Positions 35,501 through 43,246 are shown, counted from the first letter of the stretch. The stretch is DNA of 49,238 bases from DATJSN01 sp035504095 (GCA_035504095.1 DATJSN010000101.1:1-49238); one strand, 5' to 3'. Notes: generated by a model from the sequence alone, not told the origin. Translations and numbers: made by a program.

Positions 35501-35791
35501 ACTGGCGGTATGACAAACATGCCGTGGGGGTTCACCATTGCTTTTGACCACAATGATGCGGTACGCCGCTGTCGAACAAATTTTGACGCCCGCATTTATG
35601 ATCCGGTTCTGGTGCGCGCTTTTATGGAACAATATGTGAAACTTCTGGATGCCGTGTCCCGCAATCCGCATTTATCGATTGCCGCATTGCTCGAAACAAC
35701 TAAACTCTGTTTTGAACCCAAGCCGAGTCGTTCTATTTTTTCGAAAATGTTGGGCAAGTTACGGCTTCAAAAACCAGCATCTGCTATCTGA
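32549..35791 (+). CDS. Nonribosomal peptide synthetase, A-T-C architecture, non-alpha-amino-acid adenylation domain
   Basis: The product is 1080 residues from a GTG at 32549 with GGGAG nine bases before it. The adenylation domain (about 10-510) has TSGSTGRPKG (164-173), FRSGDLGRRDADG, GRKDARVKIRGYRIE and the catalytic Lys in PHGKVD. At the substrate pocket, FDxS is replaced by SLSGGQG (205-211), so the Asp that holds an alpha-amino group is Gly. A carrier domain follows with DLGGDSL (Ser556), then a condensation domain (about 590-1050) with HHIISDD (746-752) in place of HHxxxDG. There is no thioesterase or reductase. The likely job is activating a carboxylic acid and passing it to an amine, the final C domain releasing an amide. 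The substrate is unknown. Confidence 0.9.
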   Translation: MHSAFSEKAFNPEQSIASSFDQIATLYPSRIALLSPDWNPTYAELNATANRVAHKLLSHHGSSLDRVAVLMRHDVPLIAAVLGILKAARIAVVLNPTDPPIRLTQVLGDAEPALIITDSFNSAIADQIAGSGCEVVRFEDHSDEPADNPEIQINPEQTAILIYTSGSTGRPKGVMKTHRGIQHNAFRLAHGMELQFEDRVILLASLSGGQGVATTWCALLNGATLSPFPIMEKGVTGLADWITENYITVYISAASVFRHFIRSLNDKMYFPGVRVVRLGSETATASDFALWRKHFSSKCFLLHTLSSSETGNIAQQRFNHDQVIPEGPLSVGQTAPGMEVLLLDENGCEIRNGHLGEIVVRSAYMSPGYWRNETLTAERFGQSDEPGKPRTFRSGDLGRRDADGQIIFMGRKDARVKIRGYRIEISEIERVLGLQPEIEKAIIGLRESSNKDPQLAAYIVLRRGLTCTAEKLRNILRSTLPSQMVPTTFIFLDEFPLTPHGKVDREKLQDIEPQTSHHVEQPSTETEILLANIWRDVFHRSQIGRNDHFFDLGGDSLSAAVIAARIHAAIGVEMDLRIFTDHPTLADLAQVIDGVRRSDVAENLPAMRRVSRESPLPVSFVQERILRHLQVEDVPTGYTMARGYLIKGSLNVDIMRESMNYLLQRHEILRTTFDYINGTPVQIVHSIKTIPLPLIDLSGTSDVEKQVSDILRKESLQPFALKSGPLLRFILVRTSDDEYHLLRINHHIISDDWSWKMYFEELAEVYKSKLDGKPPPLPTFEPLQYGDFAAWERNILNPDGPIYKNEILWWKNLFAGNMPSMVLPFRRPRVLKTALPSDGRLHWDLDPETSQRLNQIGREQKVTYFVIRLAAFAALLSEKIGQSELAIGTYMTNRHHDQTQNLFGYFVNLAALRLHCDRDQVFTEWMNTVRKVVGETKAHSKISYEHLCDELRKLGINPPELPAILNVIARLPPTQLGDAELIRSTGGMTNMPWGFTIAFDHNDAVRRCRTNFDARIYDPVLVRAFMEQYVKLLDAVSRNPHLSIAALLETTKLCFEPKPSRSIFSKMLGKLRLQKPASAI

Positions 35792-35838
35792 ATTCAACGC
35801 TAGAATGCTGACGAATGTTCAAAATCGGAGGATCAGTC

Positions 35839-36519
35839 ATGCCCGTCAAAATCATTTATCACGGCCATTCATGCCTCGAAATTCATTCCGGCGAGCACCG
35901 AATTCAACTTGACCCGTTTTATGACTCCAATCCGCTTGCCGATGTAAAATCCGATAAACCGAATCCGCAATATATTTTTCTCAGCCACGCTCATTTTGAC
36001 CACATGGACGACGCCGAGCGCATCGCCCGGCGCTGTGGAGCGACCATCCTGGCCAACTACGAAATAGCCGAATATTTTGGAAAGAAAAACCTCAAAGTCA
36101 TGCACATGAACACCGGTGGCGAAATATCTTTACCCTTTGGCCGCGCTGCGCTGGTTTTTGCCGTGCACACCAGCACGTTTCCCGATGGAACCCCCGGCGG
36201 CATTGCCGGCGGATGGATGATACAAATCGGCGGACGAACCATTTATTTCGCAGGCGACACCGCTTTATTCGGCGATATGGCCCTTTTTGGCCGGCTATGG
36301 AAAATAGACCTGGCCTGCCTTCCGATCGGCGACAACTTCACCATGGGACCCCAGCACGCCCTACTGGCTGCGGAAATGCTTAAGACCCGGCATGTATTGC
36401 CGATACACTACAACACATGGCCGCCGATACAGCAGGATGCGACGGCATTTGGAAAAATGCTCAAACAAAAAGATATTAACCCGGTAATCTTGAACGCCGG
36501 TCAAAACTTTGATTTATAA
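35839..36519 (+). CDS. UPF0173/YtkL-like metal-dependent hydrolase (MBL fold)
   Basis: The product is 226 residues, the usual size. The start at 35839 has GGAGG 7 bases upstream (an ATG at 35815 is in frame but poorer). Residues are complete: YHGHSCLEI, the metal motif SHAHFDHMDD, AVHTS, FAGDTALFGDM, IGDNFTMGP and a C-terminal PIHYNTWP. Members are beta-lactamase-fold hydrolases often found beside varied metabolic genes; substrates are largely unknown. It lies 47 bases after the NRPS on the same strand, so it may be co-transcribed and act on the product or an intermediate, or may simply be a housekeeping neighbour. Confidence 0.9.
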   Translation: MPVKIIYHGHSCLEIHSGEHRIQLDPFYDSNPLADVKSDKPNPQYIFLSHAHFDHMDDAERIARRCGATILANYEIAEYFGKKNLKVMHMNTGGEISLPFGRAALVFAVHTSTFPDGTPGGIAGGWMIQIGGRTIYFAGDTALFGDMALFGRLWKIDLACLPIGDNFTMGPQHALLAAEMLKTRHVLPIHYNTWPPIQQDATAFGKMLKQKDINPVILNAGQNFDL

Positions 36520-36557
36520 GAAAATTAATGCAGTATGATCCGCACCATAAATATAAA

Positions 36558-36590
36558 AGGCCGTTTGTTGCAACGCACAGCAAACGGCCT
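36558..36590. terminator. Strong inverted repeat after the metallo-hydrolase gene
   Basis: A perfect 10-bp stem (AGGCCGTTTG/CAAACGGCCT) with a 13-base loop lies 38 bases beyond the stop codon. Reading plus-strand there is no T-run after it; reading minus-strand it is followed by TTTTATATTT. It probably ends the biosynthetic transcript and may work better in the reverse direction. Confidence 0.55.
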
Positions 36591-36609
36591 CGGTTATGGG
36601 AGGAAAATC

Positions 36610-36645
36610 ATGGCTGGTGCTTTTTATATCGGCGATCCGAGCTGA
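36610..36645 (+). other. Eleven-codon micro-ORF with strong ribosome site
   Basis: GGGAGG lies six bases before an ATG that opens MAGAFYIGDPS and stops, between the inverted repeat and the cobA-hemD gene. It could be a leader peptide or chance. The strong ribosome site is the only support. Confidence 0.25.
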
Positions 36646-36699
36646 TTGATTGAATGTTTATCCGGATAAATAATATTGTGTCCAGATCGGAGGTTTCGA

Positions 36700-38301
36700 G
36701 TGGCTGATATAAGCCATGAAGAACCCATCACTTATATCAGTCCGCTGGTATACCTCATTGGCGCCGGTCCCGGTGATCCAGGTCTGATAACCACCGCCGG
36801 TGCCCAAGCGCTCGGTCGTGCCGCGGTTGTCATTTACGACGCATTGGCAAATCCCGACCTGTTAAACTTATGTCCGCAGGACGCGCAAAAAATATTTGTT
36901 GGCAAATCCTCTGATCGCCATACGATGAGCCAGGATCAGATCAACCAGTTATTGGTCGCCCAGGCCAAAAAACTCGCCGCGAATAAAAATTTACAGGGCA
37001 GAGCCGTGGTGCGCCTCAAAGGCGGCGATCCCTATGTATTCGGCCGAGGCGCCGAGGAAGCACAGGAACTATTCCGCGCGGGTATAAGTTTTCAGGTTAT
37101 ACCCGGCGTTACGGCGGGCATCGCCGGCCCTTGCTATGCGGGAATCCCGGTTACTCATCGTGATTTAGCCAGCACAGTAACGTTTATTACCGGGCATCAG
37201 CAGGATGCCTCCGAAGACTCGGATTCCACGCAAACAATCCATTACACGGCTCTGGCCAAACTCGGCGGCACGCTGGTTTTTTATATGGGGGCCAAAAATT
37301 TGCCGGAGATTACCTCTAAATTAATCGCGGCGGGAATGGATCCCAAAACGCCGGCGGCCGTGGTGCAGATGGCCACGCATCCCGAACAAAAAACCGTTCG
37401 GGCGACTTTAGAGAGTATCGCCGAAGCGGCACGACAGGCGCTCATCAAGCCGCCCGCGATCACCATTATTGGAAAAGTGGTTGGTCTGGGTTCAGAACTC
37501 AATTGGTTTCAAACACGCCCCTTGTTTGGAAAAACGTTCCTTGTAACGCGTACGCGCCGACAGGCCAGCGAGCTTTCCAAACAACTCCTCGCACTGGGCG
37601 CCATTGTCATCGAAGCCCCCACCATTGAATTGGCTCCGACACCTGACATCAATACCGTGGATCGCGTGCTGGGCTCGCTGAAAAACTATCACGGTGTGGT
37701 CTTCACCAGCGCCAATGGCGTGGAAGCGGCCTGGCGACGAATGCGGGAATTGAATAAGGATGCCCGGGCTTTTCCCGATCGCGTCGCGGCTGTGGGTAAG
37801 TCTACCGCGGAAGCCCTCAATCAAATTGGAATCGCGGCAGACGTTATTCCGGAAGAATTCACCGGTGAGAATCTTGCGGCTGAACTGATCAAACGCCTCG
37901 GAAATAAAAACTCCGGAAAGCTTGACGGACTACGATTAGCCTTTTTACGTGCGGACATCGCCCGTCCAATTCTCACCGAACAACTTCGCAAAGCCGGCGC
38001 TGTTGTTGACGAGGCAGTGATATATCAGACTCAATTACCCAAAGCACTTGGGCCTCAGGCGATCAACGCACTGGAAAACGGCGGCGTGGACTGGATTACA
38101 TTCACCAGTGGTTCAACCGCGAAGAATCTGCACACACTTTTGCCGGAACATCTGCGTGATGCAGTGAAAAAATGCCGCCGGATTTCCATTGGGCCGATTA
38201 CTTCCCAGGTGCTTACCGAACTTGGCTGGCCGCCGACTATCGAAGCCGCTAAGCACGACATTTCCGGAATGATCGAAGCTCTGCTGAAAAGCAAATCCTG
38301 A
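36700..38301 (+). CDS. cobA-hemD: Uroporphyrinogen-III C-methyltransferase/synthase fusion (CobA-HemD)
   Basis: The product is 533 residues from a GTG at 36700 with GGAGG 6 bases upstream. Residues 10-255 are CobA (SUMT), which methylates uroporphyrinogen III twice to precorrin-2: LIGAGPGDPGLIT, VVIYDAL, RLKGGDPYVFGRGAEE, VIPGVTAGIAGPCYAGIPVT and FITGH are all present. Residues 270-525 are HemD, which closes and inverts the tetrapyrrole: TRTRRQASELSKQL, VVFTSANGVEAAWRRM, VAAVGKSTAEAL and WITFTSGSTAKNL. Such fusions are known in several phyla. Precorrin-2 leads to sirohaem or cobalamin; metH in this window creates a need for cobalamin, though no other cobalamin gene is seen here. It ends 2 bases from the convergent EEP gene. 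Confidence 0.95.
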   Translation: MADISHEEPITYISPLVYLIGAGPGDPGLITTAGAQALGRAAVVIYDALANPDLLNLCPQDAQKIFVGKSSDRHTMSQDQINQLLVAQAKKLAANKNLQGRAVVRLKGGDPYVFGRGAEEAQELFRAGISFQVIPGVTAGIAGPCYAGIPVTHRDLASTVTFITGHQQDASEDSDSTQTIHYTALAKLGGTLVFYMGAKNLPEITSKLIAAGMDPKTPAAVVQMATHPEQKTVRATLESIAEAARQALIKPPAITIIGKVVGLGSELNWFQTRPLFGKTFLVTRTRRQASELSKQLLALGAIVIEAPTIELAPTPDINTVDRVLGSLKNYHGVVFTSANGVEAAWRRMRELNKDARAFPDRVAAVGKSTAEALNQIGIAADVIPEEFTGENLAAELIKRLGNKNSGKLDGLRLAFLRADIARPILTEQLRKAGAVVDEAVIYQTQLPKALGPQAINALENGGVDWITFTSGSTAKNLHTLLPEHLRDAVKKCRRISIGPITSQVLTELGWPPTIEAAKHDISGMIEALLKSKS

Positions 38302-38303
38302 AA

Positions 38304-39293
38304 TTATTGGTGAACTGCCGAAACAAAAGGCGGGCCCGACGGATAAAGCGTATCCAGAACGAAAAAATGATCGGATGGATATCGCCCGTCCGGCATATGA
38401 TCCCGAATAATCTGCGGCGGATCAAACGACCAGCCTTGGGAAACCAAAAACAAATCCGACGGCTCCATGAGTTCGGCCAGGCCGGTGAAGCTGTGGTGCG
38501 TTCCCCACGATTCGCCGGGATGCTGGTCATCATATACGAATGTATCCTGCAACATACCGTATCTGCTGCCAACATACGGCTTGCCCACCAGAAGATCATA
38601 CACCGGCGGATAGGTGAATTCGTGGTTCATATCGCCCACCAGCACCGCCAGCGCATCGGGATATTTTCTCCAGTAAATATCACGAAGAATCACCTGCAAC
38701 TGCTTGCTGGCGTCCATGGAACTAATGGTCAGGTGCCGAATGTGCGTGTCGATAATAATGATATCCGGCAATTCCTTATATCGATCCTGCAATACGACCA
38801 GTGAGTAATACGTGTTTTCCGTGGGATTCGCCTGCGGCTCGCGGGGAAGCACTAAACCATTGGCGCTGTCAATCAGAATAAATCGGTCGCGCAAATAATA
38901 AATCTGGTTCCAGGTGGTTAGCGCGCTGGCCAGCGTAGTCAGCAGGTTTCCATGCAGGATCGACCGGCCAGGGTAATGATCGTAGGCGTTCAGATGCTCC
39001 ACAAGATAAGCGTTCTGCGCCGGACCCGCCCCTTGCAGTGCAATGATCATTGGATGGTATTTAAGCAGTGTCTGCACCAATAGTGCCCGGCGTAACGGCC
39101 ATTGGTCGGTGGACGTCGGTTCGGTTCCGTACAGACGGATATTCGCCGTCATGATCGTTAAAAAAGGCTTTTCGGGAACTGATGGCGGTTTAGCCAGCGG
39201 CGGTGATAAACGGGAGACTAACCAAACCGACGCCAGTAAAATCACGATCAAAACAAAAATCAGTATGAGTTTAGCGCCCAACCTGCCGGTCAC
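38304..39293 (-). CDS. Membrane-anchored endonuclease/exonuclease/phosphatase-family protein, metal Glu missing
   Basis: The product is 329 residues. An N-terminal membrane anchor (7-27) is followed by an EEP domain facing outside. Recognisable motifs are TANIRLYG (N51), IIDTHIRHL, VGDMNHE and YPSDHFFV. The position normally occupied by the metal-binding Glu (LQE) reads LQGAG (Gly at 88). Family members cleave DNA, sphingomyelin or inositol phosphates, with that Glu holding the catalytic Mg. Activity is therefore uncertain here, although the His/Asp residues remain. It follows the SDR gene by 6 bases, so the two are likely co-translated; no functional link is evident. Confidence 0.8.
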   Translation of the reverse strand: MTGRLGAKLILIFVLIVILLASVWLVSRLSPPLAKPPSVPEKPFLTIMTANIRLYGTEPTSTDQWPLRRALLVQTLLKYHPMIIALQGAGPAQNAYLVEHLNAYDHYPGRSILHGNLLTTLASALTTWNQIYYLRDRFILIDSANGLVLPREPQANPTENTYYSLVVLQDRYKELPDIIIIDTHIRHLTISSMDASKQLQVILRDIYWRKYPDALAVLVGDMNHEFTYPPVYDLLVGKPYVGSRYGMLQDTFVYDDQHPGESWGTHHSFTGLAELMEPSDLFLVSQGWSFDPPQIIRDHMPDGRYPSDHFFVLDTLYPSGPPFVSAVHQ

Positions 39294-39299
39294 GTTGCA

Positions 39300-40100
39300 T
39301 TACCTCGAAGCTTTCGTCAGCAAAAGTTTGCGCAACTCGCGATCCGCCAGGTGGGGAAACGCCGTGGTCATCGCCAGTGCATAGCGCATGGGGCCGAACG
39401 GCCACAATTCAGCTTGCGGGCGCTGAATCAGCCTGATGATTTTTTCCGCCACTTCCTGGGCGGTTTGCCGTTTGCCCACGCCGGTGACGTCATGCTTGCT
39501 GCGCTGCGTCGCCTGGTCGAAAAACTCCGTTTCCGTGGTAATCGGATGTACGCTGCTGACGAAGACGCCGGTTCCGGACATCTCAATCCGCATCGCCTCC
39601 GTAAGTGAAAGCTGCGCCGCTTTGGTCATGGCGTATGGCCCCATTCGTGGAATCGAGCGCCGCGCCACCGCGGATGATATCACGATGATGTGCCCGGATT
39701 TTTGGGCCCTTAGCACCGGCGCCGCCTCAATCATGACGTACCACGTGCCCATCAGGTTCACGCGCCAGATTTCATTCATCTGTTCTTCCGTCATTTCATC
39801 GACGGGAACGCTTAATCCGAAACCGGCGTTGGCGATAGCCACGTCAAGCCTGGAAAATTCCTTCTGCGCTGCCTTAACCATGGCCTTTACATCGTCGCGC
39901 TTCGCCACGTCGCATTGAAGCACTACCGCCTTGCCGCCGAGTTTGCGCGCTTCCTCAGCGACGGACGTAAGACGATCCACCCGGCGTGCGCCCAGCACCA
40001 GTTTGGCGCCGCGCCGCGCCAGGGCCAGCGCCGTAGCGGCTCCGATGCCCGAAGAAGCGCCGGTAATAAGAACGACTTTGTCACCTATCTGTTGGCTCAT
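39300..40100 (-). CDS. Short-chain dehydrogenase/reductase
   Basis: The predicted product is 266 residues from the ATG at 40100; a second ATG immediately upstream at 40103 is equally possible (AGG nearby), and a longer frame to 40163 is unlikely. Classical SDR features are present: VVLITGASSGIGAATALALA, the Rossmann basic residue pair GARRVDRL suggesting NADP(H), CDVAKRDD, IANAGFGL, VISSAVA and the catalytic YAMTK. The C-terminus has a TETEFFDQA loop and a hydrophobic/basic end that may touch the membrane. The substrate is not predictable. It lies between the Nei-like and EEP genes on one strand. Confidence 0.92.
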   Translation of the reverse strand: MSQQIGDKVVLITGASSGIGAATALALARRGAKLVLGARRVDRLTSVAEEARKLGGKAVVLQCDVAKRDDVKAMVKAAQKEFSRLDVAIANAGFGLSVPVDEMTEEQMNEIWRVNLMGTWYVMIEAAPVLRAQKSGHIIVISSAVARRSIPRMGPYAMTKAAQLSLTEAMRIEMSGTGVFVSSVHPITTETEFFDQATQRSKHDVTGVGKRQTAQEVAEKIIRLIQRPQAELWPFGPMRYALAMTTAFPHLADRELRKLLLTKASR

Positions 40101-40193
40101 CATGCACCTGTTCAGGAACTCGAGGTAATTACCCTGCAACCCGCCGACCGCCGCCATAAGCATATCATTGATTCTTATGCTGTATAAGAGCCT

Positions 40194-41039
40194 CTAGAAT
40201 AATTTCGGTTCATCCGGCGGTTTCTGGCACGACGGGCAATACCATGTCCAGCAGCCATCGCCGCCGCTGCGATCCACGGCAATCGGCGTCGAACATATAT
40301 CGCATGGTTCGCCGGCGCGATCGTGAACCCGCCCCGCCTCCGCCGCGTGCGCTTTTTTATCCAGCGCTTTGCGCCACTTCGCTTGCAGCAGATCGCGCGC
40401 CGCTCGGATCGTTTTTTCCAGTTCCAGCCGGCTGACCGCGGCGATCCGCGTCGACGGATGCAACCGGGCGGCAAATAGAATTTCACACTTGTTCTGATTG
40501 CCGATGCCGGCGGCAATGGCTTGATCCAGCAGCGCCTGGCTTAACGTTTTATGCCGGCTGGCGCGTAAACGCATCGCCCATTCCACCGGCGTAAACTTTT
40601 CGTCCAGCACATCCGGCCCCAAATTCGCCAGTTCCGGACGCTTCCATACGGATTCAGTTAAAAGCACAAACAACAGCGGCCTTCCTGAGAGTACCACGCA
40701 CGGCCCGTCGGTCATGTTGATCTGCAGCAATCTGCGCTTTCCCTCGCCCACAGTTAACGGCGAACCGACTTGTATTCTCCCCCGTCCATTATCCGATGGC
40801 TCCCGCACGCTCCAACGCCAGCGCCGCAGGGGATAACAGACCCAACTGATTCCGTGGCTGAAATCCCAGATCAGCCATCGCCCATGTGAATAGATTCGCA
40901 CCACGTTGCGCGAGGCACAGTGTTTGAGCAGCACATTGGCCTGCCAGCGATCCGCCGGCACGTCGATGCGTTCCACCTGACGGCCTGCGAGCAATTCGCT
41001 GAGTCTCCAGGCCAACGCTTTAACCAGCGGACCCTCCAT
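40194..41039 (-). CDS. Fpg/Nei-family protein lacking key catalytic residues
   Basis: The product is 281 residues with the layout of formamidopyrimidine/endonuclease VIII glycosylases: an N-terminal beta-sandwich, the H2TH segment LLDQAIAAGIGNQNKCEILF and a C-terminal zinc finger with CDIC and CPSC. The family normally starts MPEGP or MPELP, where Pro forms the Schiff base. Here the protein starts MEGPLVKAL: the Pro is absent while Glu remains. The beta-sandwich Lys (HGK) is Arg (SHGRWL), and the zinc-finger Arg (GR.T..CP.CQ) is Cys (GCWTWYCPSCQ). So it should still bind DNA but probably cannot act as the standard glycosylase/lyase. The start is confirmed by GACATGGAG with no upstream Pro codon. 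It lies five bases after sucD. Confidence 0.85.
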   Translation of the reverse strand: MEGPLVKALAWRLSELLAGRQVERIDVPADRWQANVLLKHCASRNVVRIYSHGRWLIWDFSHGISWVCYPLRRWRWSVREPSDNGRGRIQVGSPLTVGEGKRRLLQINMTDGPCVVLSGRPLLFVLLTESVWKRPELANLGPDVLDEKFTPVEWAMRLRASRHKTLSQALLDQAIAAGIGNQNKCEILFAARLHPSTRIAAVSRLELEKTIRAARDLLQAKWRKALDKKAHAAEAGRVHDRAGEPCDICSTPIAVDRSGGDGCWTWYCPSCQKPPDEPKLF

Positions 41040-41044
41040 GTCGA

Positions 41045-41944
41045 TTACCCTGTCACAGTTTTTACTAAAGTGCGGCCAATGTCCGCGGGCGAGTCGGCCA
41101 CGTGCACGCCTGCGGCCCGCAGCGCGGAAATTTTACTCTCCGCTGTTCCTTCGCCGCCGCTGATAATAGCTCCCGCGTGTCCCATGCGTTTGCCGGGCGG
41201 AGCGGTGCGTCCCGCGATAAATCCGATCACCGGTTTGGTCACCTTCTGTTTAATAAATGCTGCGGCCGCTTCCTCGGCGGTTCCCCCGATTTCACCGATA
41301 ACGATAATCGCATCCGTGCCCGGATCATTCTGGAACGCCGAAATCACGTCAATAAAATCCATCCCCTTCACTGGGTCGCCGCCGATGCCCACGCAGGTGC
41401 TTTGCGCCCAGCCAAGTTGCGAAGTTTGCCAGACCGCTTCATATGTCAACGTTCCGGATCGGCTCACTATACCCACGCTTTTTTTGTCCTTCTGCGGTGG
41501 TTGGTGAATATAGCCGGGCATAATCCCGATCTTGCATTGCCCCGGCGTAATAACGCCCGGGCAATTTGGACCGACCAAAGTCACACTCGAACCAAAATCT
41601 GCCAGAAATTTTTTGGCCTTGACCATGTCCAACACCGGAATGCCTTCGGTGATCGCCACAATCAGACGAATGCCCGACGCGGCCGCCTCGCATATCGCAT
41701 CGGCGGCGAACGGCGGCGGCACAAAAATCATTGTCGCTTCAGCGCCGGTGGCTTTCACAGCCTGTTCAACAGTGTCAAAAATCGGCAGGCCGTTGGCGTC
41801 TTTGGTCCCGCCCTTGCCGGGACTGGTCCCGCCGACCATTTTTGTCCCGTATTCCAGGCACCCTTTAGTATGAAACGCGCCTCCCCCACCGCCGGTAATG
41901 CCCTGGCAGATCACGCGGGTGTTTTTATCAACCAAAATCGACAT
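41045..41944 (-). CDS. sucD: Succinyl-CoA synthetase alpha subunit
   Basis: The product is 299 residues from an ATG at 41944, preceded by GGAG at 10 bases. With SucC it makes succinyl-CoA reversibly with ATP or GTP formation in the citric acid cycle. Visible are the CoA-binding N-terminus (VICQGITGGGGGAFHTKG), VPPPFAADAI, TEGIPVLDM, LVGPNCPGVI, GIVSRSGTLTYE, IGEIGGTAEE and the active His256 in GHAGAII. It is slightly longer than most bacterial forms because of a QPPQKDKKS insertion. It lies 37 bases after sucC. Confidence 0.97.
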   Translation of the reverse strand: MSILVDKNTRVICQGITGGGGGAFHTKGCLEYGTKMVGGTSPGKGGTKDANGLPIFDTVEQAVKATGAEATMIFVPPPFAADAICEAAASGIRLIVAITEGIPVLDMVKAKKFLADFGSSVTLVGPNCPGVITPGQCKIGIMPGYIHQPPQKDKKSVGIVSRSGTLTYEAVWQTSQLGWAQSTCVGIGGDPVKGMDFIDVISAFQNDPGTDAIIVIGEIGGTAEEAAAAFIKQKVTKPVIGFIAGRTAPPGKRMGHAGAIISGGEGTAESKISALRAAGVHVADSPADIGRTLVKTVTG

Positions 41945-41981
41945 GAAACTGATACTCCAAATTTTTTGTTTAATGCCCCAC

Positions 41982-43160
41982 TCATGCCGCGCGTGCGGTT
42001 GCGGCGACGACTTTTTTCGCCGCGTCATTTAAATCCGTGGCGCTTTGCAGCGTGGGCAATTCCTGCCGCGCGGCCTGCAACAATTCGCGGGCCTTATCCG
42101 CGTTTGTCCCTTCCAGCCGCACAACGACCGGCACCTTGAAGCCAACCTCGCGTCCGGCGTGGATCAGGGCTTCGGCGATCAGATCACAGCGGGCAATGCC
42201 GCCGAAAATATTCACCAGAATGCCCTTAACTTTTTTATCCGAAAGAATGATGCGGAAGGCCTCGATCGCTCCTTCAGGTTTTACGCCCCCGCCGACGTCC
42301 AGAAAATTCGCCGGCTTTCCGCCGTGAAGCTGGATGACATCCATTGTGGACATAGCCAGGCCGGCTCCGTTAACCAGACAGGCGATATCGCCATCGAGTT
42401 TAATGTAACTCAGATTCGCCGCAGCCGCGCGAACTTCCAATGGATCGGTTTGAGAATCATCCTTGAGCGCCAGAATGTCCGGATGGCGAAAGATGGCGTT
42501 GTCGTCAAAATTGATCTTGGCGTCAATCGCCAGGATTTGTCCATCCTTGGTCAGAACCAGCGGATTGATTTCCGCCATGCTGCAATCATATTGAAGAAAA
42601 AATCGCGCCAGTTTTAGAATCAGGTCCGCGACCACACCGGCCTGTTTACCTGTAAAACCGAGCTTTGCGGCGATGTTTCGCGCCTGAAAAGCCTGCAGCC
42701 CCAGCGCCGGATGTAGCGCCTGTTTTATAATCGCATCCGGGTTTTCATGGGCGACCGTTTCAATTTCCACACCCCCCTGGGCGGAGGCGATCACGCTGGC
42801 CGTGGCTGCAGCCCGATCCACCACAAGGCCCAGGTAATATTCATGGGCAATATCCACCGCGGATGCAATCAGAAGTTTTTTAACCTCGATTCCTTCCGGC
42901 CCCGTCTGCACGGAAACCATGCGATTAGAGAGCATGAATTCGGCGGCGGCGCCGGCTTCTTCCGCGGATTTAACGAGTTTGACAAAACCGGCTTTGCCGC
43001 GTCCGCCGGCAAAGACCTGGGCCTTCACCACCTGAACGGGAAAACCATTATCGATAAAGGCCTGTTTGGCGGCGACTGCGGAATCCACTACTCGCGCCGG
43101 CGGAACGGGAATGCCCACCTTAAAGAGCAGATCACGCGCCTGGTATTCATGAATTTTCAT
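41982..43160 (-). CDS. sucC: Succinyl-CoA synthetase beta subunit
   Basis: The product is 392 residues, full length. It begins MKIHEYQARDLLFKVGIPVP (ATP-grasp domain), with VVKAQVFAGGRGKAG, DCSMAEINPL for metal/nucleotide binding and the C-terminal ligase part GGGVKPEGAIEAFRII, LVNIFGGIARCD and VVVRLEGTNAD. It opens the minus-strand run sucC-sucD-nei-like-SDR-EEP. The 86-base gap upstream before comEC should hold the promoter; I did not find a convincing -35/-10 pair. Confidence 0.97.
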   Translation of the reverse strand: MKIHEYQARDLLFKVGIPVPPARVVDSAVAAKQAFIDNGFPVQVVKAQVFAGGRGKAGFVKLVKSAEEAGAAAEFMLSNRMVSVQTGPEGIEVKKLLIASAVDIAHEYYLGLVVDRAAATASVIASAQGGVEIETVAHENPDAIIKQALHPALGLQAFQARNIAAKLGFTGKQAGVVADLILKLARFFLQYDCSMAEINPLVLTKDGQILAIDAKINFDDNAIFRHPDILALKDDSQTDPLEVRAAAANLSYIKLDGDIACLVNGAGLAMSTMDVIQLHGGKPANFLDVGGGVKPEGAIEAFRIILSDKKVKGILVNIFGGIARCDLIAEALIHAGREVGFKVPVVVRLEGTNADKARELLQAARQELPTLQSATDLNDAAKKVVAATARAA

Positions 43161-43246
43161 AACGGCTCTGCCTCAAAGCAAAACGCTAGAAGATAAGCGA
43201 TCTAATGGAAAAGTTAAACGGAGCTCTATAATACGCCGTTAGTTGC

